Shown here piece after piece: positions 60,118 through 64,000 of a DNA stretch of 64,000 nucleotides. This DNA is from an uncultured Ruminococcus sp. (lineage in GTDB: Bacteria > Bacillota > Clostridia > Oscillospirales > Acutalibacteraceae), in contig CADBHB010000010.1 of the NCBI GenBank assembly GCA_902794395.1, positions 1-64,000 on the forward strand, written 5' to 3'. Below the pieces are notes generated by a model. The model saw nothing but the letters and a program-made list of their open reading frames with translations. It was not told where the DNA came from and did no database searches. The position numbers were made by a program, and so were the translations under genes. The number at the start of each line of letters is the position of its first letter. Positions within the stretch are counted from its first letter, which is position 1.

Positions 60118-60880
60118 TGATGAACAGCTTGCGCTGCAAATGCTGCAAATGTGCGTTGAGAAGGTGAAGCCCGACGCGGACGTCGCCGCCTTTGACGACC
60201 AGGACGAGCTGCTGGAGGACGCCGCGCAAAACGGCTGTGACGTCGCCTTTTTGGACATCCATATGCGCGGCATGAACGGCGTTGAGGTGGCAAAGCGCCT
60301 AAAGGACATCAACCCCAAAATGAATATAATCTTCGTAACGGGCTTTTCCGAGTACAAGGCGGACGCCATGGATATGCGCGCCAGCGGCTACATAATGAAG
60401 CCCGTCACCAAGGAGGAGGTCGCCCGCGAGCTGGAGGAGCTGCGCTTTCCTATAGTGCCGAAAAACGACGCGCTGCTAAAGGTGCAGTGCTTTGGCAACT
60501 TCGACGTGTTCACACCTGACGGCACCCCGGTGCACTTTGAACGCAGCCGCGCCAAGGAGATCTTTGCCTATCTGGTGCACCGCCACGGCAGCTCCTGCTC
60601 GATCAGAGAGATAGCGGCGGCGCTGTTTGAGGACGAGCCATACGACAAAAAGCAGCAGAGCTATCTGCAAACGCTGATGTCGGCTATGATGAAAAGCCTG
60701 AAAAAGGTCGGCGCCGAAAAAACGGTAAACAAAAGCTACAACGCTCTGTCGGTAAATCCCGCCCTTCTCGACTGCGACTACTACCGCTTTAAGGAGCTGG
60801 ACGCGGGCGCCGTGAACGCCTACGAGTGCGAGTACATGAATCAGTACTACTGGGCGGATTTCTTATACAATGATTTTTGA
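60098..60880 (+). CDS. Response regulator with a C-terminal SARP/BTAD-like winged helix
   Basis: 260 residues. The receiver domain has acidic Asp7-Asp8, phosphoacceptor Asp53 (AFLDIHMRG) and the YIMKPV Lys motif. The output half (about 128-225) begins VQCFGNFDVFTPDG and has the winged-helix pattern SRAKEIFAYLVHRHG ... CSIREIAAALF, as in OmpR-like DNA-binding domains of SARP regulators, followed by the start of a BTAD-like part and no more. Most LytS-type kinases are paired with LytTR or AraC outputs, so the SARP-type output is less common. Operon partner of the kinase. Confidence 0.85.
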   Translation: MRILCLDDEQLALQMLQMCVEKVKPDADVAAFDDQDELLEDAAQNGCDVAFLDIHMRGMNGVEVAKRLKDINPKMNIIFVTGFSEYKADAMDMRASGYIMKPVTKEEVARELEELRFPIVPKNDALLKVQCFGNFDVFTPDGTPVHFERSRAKEIFAYLVHRHGSSCSIREIAAALFEDEPYDKKQQSYLQTLMSAMMKSLKKVGAEKTVNKSYNALSVNPALLDCDYYRFKELDAGAVNAYECEYMNQYYWADFLYNDF

Positions 60881-60933
60881 TATAAAGCTATACCGCATCA
60901 TCCTTGTGCGGCTCGGCTTTTGAAACGCAAAGA

Positions 60934-60966
60934 AGAACCACCGCGGTGTACAAACGCGGTGGTTCT
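60934..60966. terminator. Bidirectional terminator between the response regulator and the orphan secreted protein
   Basis: A perfect 12-bp stem (agaaccaccgcg with cgcggtggttct). Both sides are T-rich on the exiting strand (ctcttt on plus, tcttcttt on minus). Confidence 0.75.
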
Positions 60967-60982
60967 CTTTAAGAGGTATTTA

Positions 60983-61414
60983 TCAGCCGGTATAGCGGTC
61001 GTTGGTAATGTACTCTCTGCCGGTCATCTTTCCGGTGACGTTGAGTCTGCTGTCTGTGGTGAAGCGGATGGGAACATTGTGCCACTTGCCGTCGGGGGTA
61101 GCGTATTTCAGCACCGTGTCGGTGACGCCCGCGAAGCGGCCGGTCGCCTTGAAGGTGTATTTGCGGGTGGTAAAGTTGTAGGTGCAGCTTATCTTAGCCG
61201 CGGTGTTGTTGGCTCTGTAATCCCAGTCGTAGCCGTATGAGGTGCCGCCGCTGAAGCTCGCCACGCACGCTCTGCCTGTATTTGCCGCTGTGGAAGCGGT
61301 GGTTATCTGAGCCGCTGAGGCGCTGACCGCCGAAATAGCTGCTCCGGCGGAGAATACGCAGAGCGCCGCCATTACCGAACCGATGACCTTTGTTTTGATG
61401 TTGTTTCTTCTCAT
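60983..61414 (-). CDS. Small secreted protein of unknown function
   Basis: 143 residues. A signal peptide (about 1-36, IGSVMAALCVFSAGAAISAVSASA) is followed by a mature domain of about 105 residues with two cysteines (GRACVAS and KISCTYN) and many beta-prone stretches. I do not recognise the family. ATG at 61414 is preceded by aaaggag; the longer frame to 61504 is rejected. It faces the two-component operon and might be controlled by it, but nothing in the sequence proves this. Confidence 0.75.
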   Translation of the reverse strand: MRRNNIKTKVIGSVMAALCVFSAGAAISAVSASAAQITTASTAANTGRACVASFSGGTSYGYDWDYRANNTAAKISCTYNFTTRKYTFKATGRFAGVTDTVLKYATPDGKWHNVPIRFTTDSRLNVTGKMTGREYITNDRYTG

Positions 61415-61771
61415 GTTGATTATCTCCTTTTTGTTATAAGCTATATTTATCTTTGGGTTGTTTCCCTTGACTGTGACACAAGTATAGCAGACCGAGTATG
61501 ACAAGACTATGACAGAATCCGAATTCTTTTAAAAAATTTTTGTATCTTTGTGATTCGGGCTAACCGTGCGCCTCGCCGTTGCACGAGGTCATATACAGAA
61601 AAAACTGATTTGTTGCGCTGTTTTGGTCAATGCATGTCTGCAAGCTTGCGAAAAAAAGCAAGCCAACATCAATTGCGCGAATTGTATTGACACAGAAAAC
61701 AACAGGTTGTAAAATAGAATAGAAATTGTAAAGTGAGCTTTGCGCATATCGCGGAGCAGCGGAGGAAAACT
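61415..61771. other. Intergenic stretch between divergent genes
   Basis: Carries the promoter of the sugar operon (61687-61715) and a -10-like TATACT for the minus-strand gene (complement of 61484-61489) with no clear -35. No further gene is seen in it. Confidence 0.5.
61687..61715 (+). promoter_or_regulatory. Promoter of the surface-sugar operon
   Basis: TTGACA (61687-61692), 17-base spacer, TAAAAT (61710-61715), 57 bases ahead of the first gene. Confidence 0.8.
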
Positions 61772-62815
61772 ATGTCATCATTCAACGGAGCAACATTAAT
61801 GATAACCGGCGGTACGGGATCGTTCGGAAATACCGTACTTAAGCATTTTTTGACCGGCGATATTGGAGAGATACGCATATTCTCGCGTGACGAGAAGAAG
61901 CAGGACGATATGCGTCATGATCTGCAGGCGCGGTTCCCCGATTACGCCAATAAGGTGAAATTCCACATCGGCGATGTGCGCAACGCGCAGTCTATAAAGG
62001 ACGCCATGTGGGGCGTTGACTACGTTTTCCACGCGGCGGCGCTCAAGCAGGTTCCAAGCTGTGAATTTTTCCCGATGGAGGCGGTGCGAACCAACGTAGA
62101 GGGTACCGACAATATGCTTCACGCGGCGATAGACTGCGATGTAAAGCGCGTTGTCTGCCTCTCGACCGACAAGGCGGCGTATCCTATCAATGCTATGGGC
62201 ATTTCCAAAGCTATGATGGAGCACGTCATCTACGCCAACGCCCGAATTGCCGCTGAGCGCGGCGGCACGGTTATTTCGTGCACACGCTACGGCAACGTGA
62301 TGTGCAGCCGTGGCTCGGTCATCCCGCTTTTCATAGAACAAATCAAGTCAGGAAACCCTATCACGATCACCAATCCCGAAATGACCCGCTTTTTGATGAA
62401 TCTCGATGAGGCGGTCGACCTTGTGAAATTTGCCTTTGAACACGCGGATCCCGGTGATCTGTTCATCCAGAAGGCAGACGCTTCCACAATCGGTGTTTTG
62501 GCAAAGGCTGTTCAGCGGCTTTTCGGCGATACCGGCACAAAGATTATCGGTACACGCCACGGTGAAAAGCTTTGCGAAACCCTGATGACCCGCGAGGAAC
62601 GCCTGCGCAGCGAGGATATGGGAGATTATTACCGCGTTGTCGCCGATAACCGCGATCTGAATTACGATAAATTCTTCGTCAAGGGCGAGGTGCATACCGA
62701 GGCAGATGAGTCCTATACCAGCCACAACACTAATTTACTTGACGTTGAAGGCACGGTCAAGAAGATTATGACGACTGATTATGTGCGGGAGCAGTTAGAA
62801 TCATGGAACAGGTAA
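61772..62815 (+). CDS. UDP-N-acetylglucosamine 4,6-dehydratase/5-epimerase (CapE-like)
   Basis: About 347 residues, an extended short-chain dehydrogenase. NAD-binding loop TGGTGSFG is near the start. The usual Tyr of the YxxxK catalytic pair is Met here (Met142-x3-Lys146), the mark of the FlaA1/CapE/PseB type of UDP-sugar dehydratase. CapE makes the first intermediate of UDP-L-FucNAc and PseB that of pseudaminic acid; the next two genes favour the former. ATG at 61772 follows ggaggaaaac. It overlaps the next gene by 13 bases. Confidence 0.9.
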   Translation: MSSFNGATLMITGGTGSFGNTVLKHFLTGDIGEIRIFSRDEKKQDDMRHDLQARFPDYANKVKFHIGDVRNAQSIKDAMWGVDYVFHAAALKQVPSCEFFPMEAVRTNVEGTDNMLHAAIDCDVKRVVCLSTDKAAYPINAMGISKAMMEHVIYANARIAAERGGTVISCTRYGNVMCSRGSVIPLFIEQIKSGNPITITNPEMTRFLMNLDEAVDLVKFAFEHADPGDLFIQKADASTIGVLAKAVQRLFGDTGTKIIGTRHGEKLCETLMTREERLRSEDMGDYYRVVADNRDLNYDKFFVKGEVHTEADESYTSHNTNLLDVEGTVKKIMTTDYVREQLESWNR

Positions 62816-63972
62816 AATTCAAAAATAACGGAAAATTAAAGCTTTTGATAATCGTCGGCACGCGCCCTGAAATCATCAGACTGGCGGCGGTTATCAATAA
62901 GGCGCGAAAATATTTTGATACGATATTAGCGCATACCGGACAGAACTACGACTATAACCTAAACGGTGTGTTCTTTAAGGATTTGCAGCTCGATGACCCG
63001 GATGTGTACATGAACGCGGTCGGCGCGGATCTTGGCGAAACGATGGGCAATATCATCGCCGCAAGTTACAAGCTGATGGTCGAGATACAGCCCGACGCGG
63101 TGCTTGTTTTGGGCGATACCAACTCTTGCCTTAGCGTTATCGGCGCAAAGCGCTTGCACATTCCGATTTTCCATATGGAAGCCGGCAACCGCTGTAAGGA
63201 CGAGTGTTTGCCCGAGGAAACGAACAGAAGGATAGTCGACATCATTTCCGATGTCAATATGGCTTACTCCGAGCACGCGCGCAGATACCTCGCCGACACG
63301 GGGCTGCCGAAGGAGCGCACCTATGTCACCGGCTCGCCGATGGCGGAGGTTTTACACGCGAATCTTGAAAAAATCGAAGCTTCCGACATTCATCGGAAAA
63401 TAGGCTTGGAAAAGGGCAGATACATCCTGCTTTCCGCTCATAGAGAAGAGAATATCGACACTGAGCGCAACTTCACCTCGCTGTTCACAGCGATAAACAA
63501 AATGGCGGAGAAGTATGATATGTCTATTTTGTACTCCTGTCATCCGCGCTCAAAAAAGCGCTTGGAACAGAGCGGATTTGCCCTCGACAAGCGCGTTATT
63601 CAGCACGAACCGCTGGGATTTCACGACTATAACTGTTTGCAGATGAACGCCTTCGCGGTGGTGTCCGACAGCGGCACTCTGCCTGAGGAGAGCAGCTTCT
63701 TTACAAGTATAGGTAAGCCGTTCCCTGCTGTTTGCATACGCACTTCGACCGAACGCCCCGAGGCGCTTGATAAAGCGTGCTTCATCCTCGCAGGCATCGA
63801 CGAAAAGAGCCTCCTGCAAGCCGTTGATACAGCCGTAGAAATGAACAAAAACGGCGACTTGGGAATACCTGTGCCCGATTACATGGACGAGAACGTGAGC
63901 GACAAGGTCATCAAGATCATCCAGTCCTACACGGGCGTGGTGAACAAGATGGTATGGAGAAAAGAAGTATGA
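62803..63972 (+). CDS. UDP-N-acetylglucosamine 2-epimerase family protein (WecB/CapG-like)
   Basis: 389 residues, GT-B fold. Family landmarks: VGTRPEIIRLAAVI, AHTGQNYDYNL, VLGDTNSCLSVIGAKRL, HMEAGNRC, LPEETNRRIVD, LLSAHREENID and the C-terminal SDSGTLPEESSFF. It inverts C2 of a UDP-HexNAc. In the CapE-CapF-CapG route CapG performs the last step to UDP-L-FucNAc. Its stop overlaps the next start (ATGA). The order here is E-G-F instead of the E-F-G of Staphylococcus aureus. Confidence 0.9.
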   Translation: MEQVKFKNNGKLKLLIIVGTRPEIIRLAAVINKARKYFDTILAHTGQNYDYNLNGVFFKDLQLDDPDVYMNAVGADLGETMGNIIAASYKLMVEIQPDAVLVLGDTNSCLSVIGAKRLHIPIFHMEAGNRCKDECLPEETNRRIVDIISDVNMAYSEHARRYLADTGLPKERTYVTGSPMAEVLHANLEKIEASDIHRKIGLEKGRYILLSAHREENIDTERNFTSLFTAINKMAEKYDMSILYSCHPRSKKRLEQSGFALDKRVIQHEPLGFHDYNCLQMNAFAVVSDSGTLPEESSFFTSIGKPFPAVCIRTSTERPEALDKACFILAGIDEKSLLQAVDTAVEMNKNGDLGIPVPDYMDENVSDKVIKIIQSYTGVVNKMVWRKEV

Positions 63973-64000
63973 ACATATTAGTCACCGGCGCGAAGGGCAT
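63969..64000 (+). CDS. Partial gene, probable CapF-like NAD-dependent reductase (cut by window end)
   Basis: Only MNILVTGAKG and the next residue are visible. This is a Rossmann NAD-binding start, and MNI-x-VTGAKG is how CapF/WbjC proteins begin. Together with the two genes before it this suggests the UDP-L-FucNAc pathway. Call is based on ten residues and context. Confidence 0.55.
   Translation, partial: MNILVTGAKG

Overview
The window looks like chromosome from a low-to-mid GC, endospore-forming Firmicute of the class Clostridia, most likely a Ruminococcus-like member of the Oscillospiraceae. The grounds are a SpoVT regulator, AGGAGG-type ribosome binding sites, a split transketolase, class III (NrdD/NrdG) ribonucleotide reduction typical of strict anaerobes, and a secreted dockerin protein with Ig-like and starch-binding-like modules, as in cellulosome or amylosome builders. 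Most of the window is conserved housekeeping DNA. I saw no rRNA, tRNA, CRISPR array, prophage or transposase gene.

Layout. 0.2-1.6 kb: glyS. 1.8-4.8 kb: the secreted dockerin protein. 4.9-6.8 kb: a cyclase / HAD phosphatase / queH operon. 6.8-10.0 kb: nrdDG behind two pairs of NrdR-box-like sites. 10.1-14.0 kb: HAD phosphatase, EamA transporter and two lipoproteins. 14.2-16.0 kb: split transketolase. 16.2-19.9 kb: a coenzyme A / biotin group (coaX, an ECF S component, birA, convergent coaBC). 20.0-22.4 kb: ylxM-ffh-rpsP-khpA. 22.7-36.6 kb: a long plus-strand housekeeping run (phoH, ybeY, era, yqzL, recO, mutS2, rimM, trmD, ptsH, uvrC, rsmD, coaD, a coiled-coil protein, proS, metA). 36.8-39.9 kb: a secreted beta-helix/Ig protein and a small membrane protein. 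40.2-52.6 kb: a dcw division and wall cluster (mraZ, rsmH, ftsL-like, PBP with PASTA, mraY, ftsW, murG, murA, ftsQ, ftsZ). 52.7-57.0 kb: spoVT, an alanine/glycine symporter, an exonuclease and an AlkD-like glycosylase. 57.2-61.4 kb: a lipoprotein, a two-component system with a SARP-like response regulator, and an orphan secreted protein. 61.8-64.0 kb: the start of a surface-sugar operon that looks like the CapE-CapG-CapF route to UDP-N-acetyl-L-fucosamine, cut by the window edge.

Less ordinary features. (1) A short non-coding element with terminal inverted repeats occurs twice (131 and 195 bp), each time between convergent genes; one copy supplies the end and stop codon of an exonuclease gene. 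(2) The mraZ promoter is followed by three GTGT repeats at exact 10-bp spacing, a likely MraZ operator. (3) Two NrdR-box pairs, each with 31-32 bp spacing, lie ahead of nrdD. (4) FtsQ carries a C-terminal tail of six 10-residue repeats running to the stop codon. (5) The dockerin protein appears to be a non-catalytic, carbohydrate-binding component.

Everything here was read by eye from sequence. Family names rest on motif recognition and gene context; no database search was run. Starts were moved from the longest open frame where a ribosome binding site decides.
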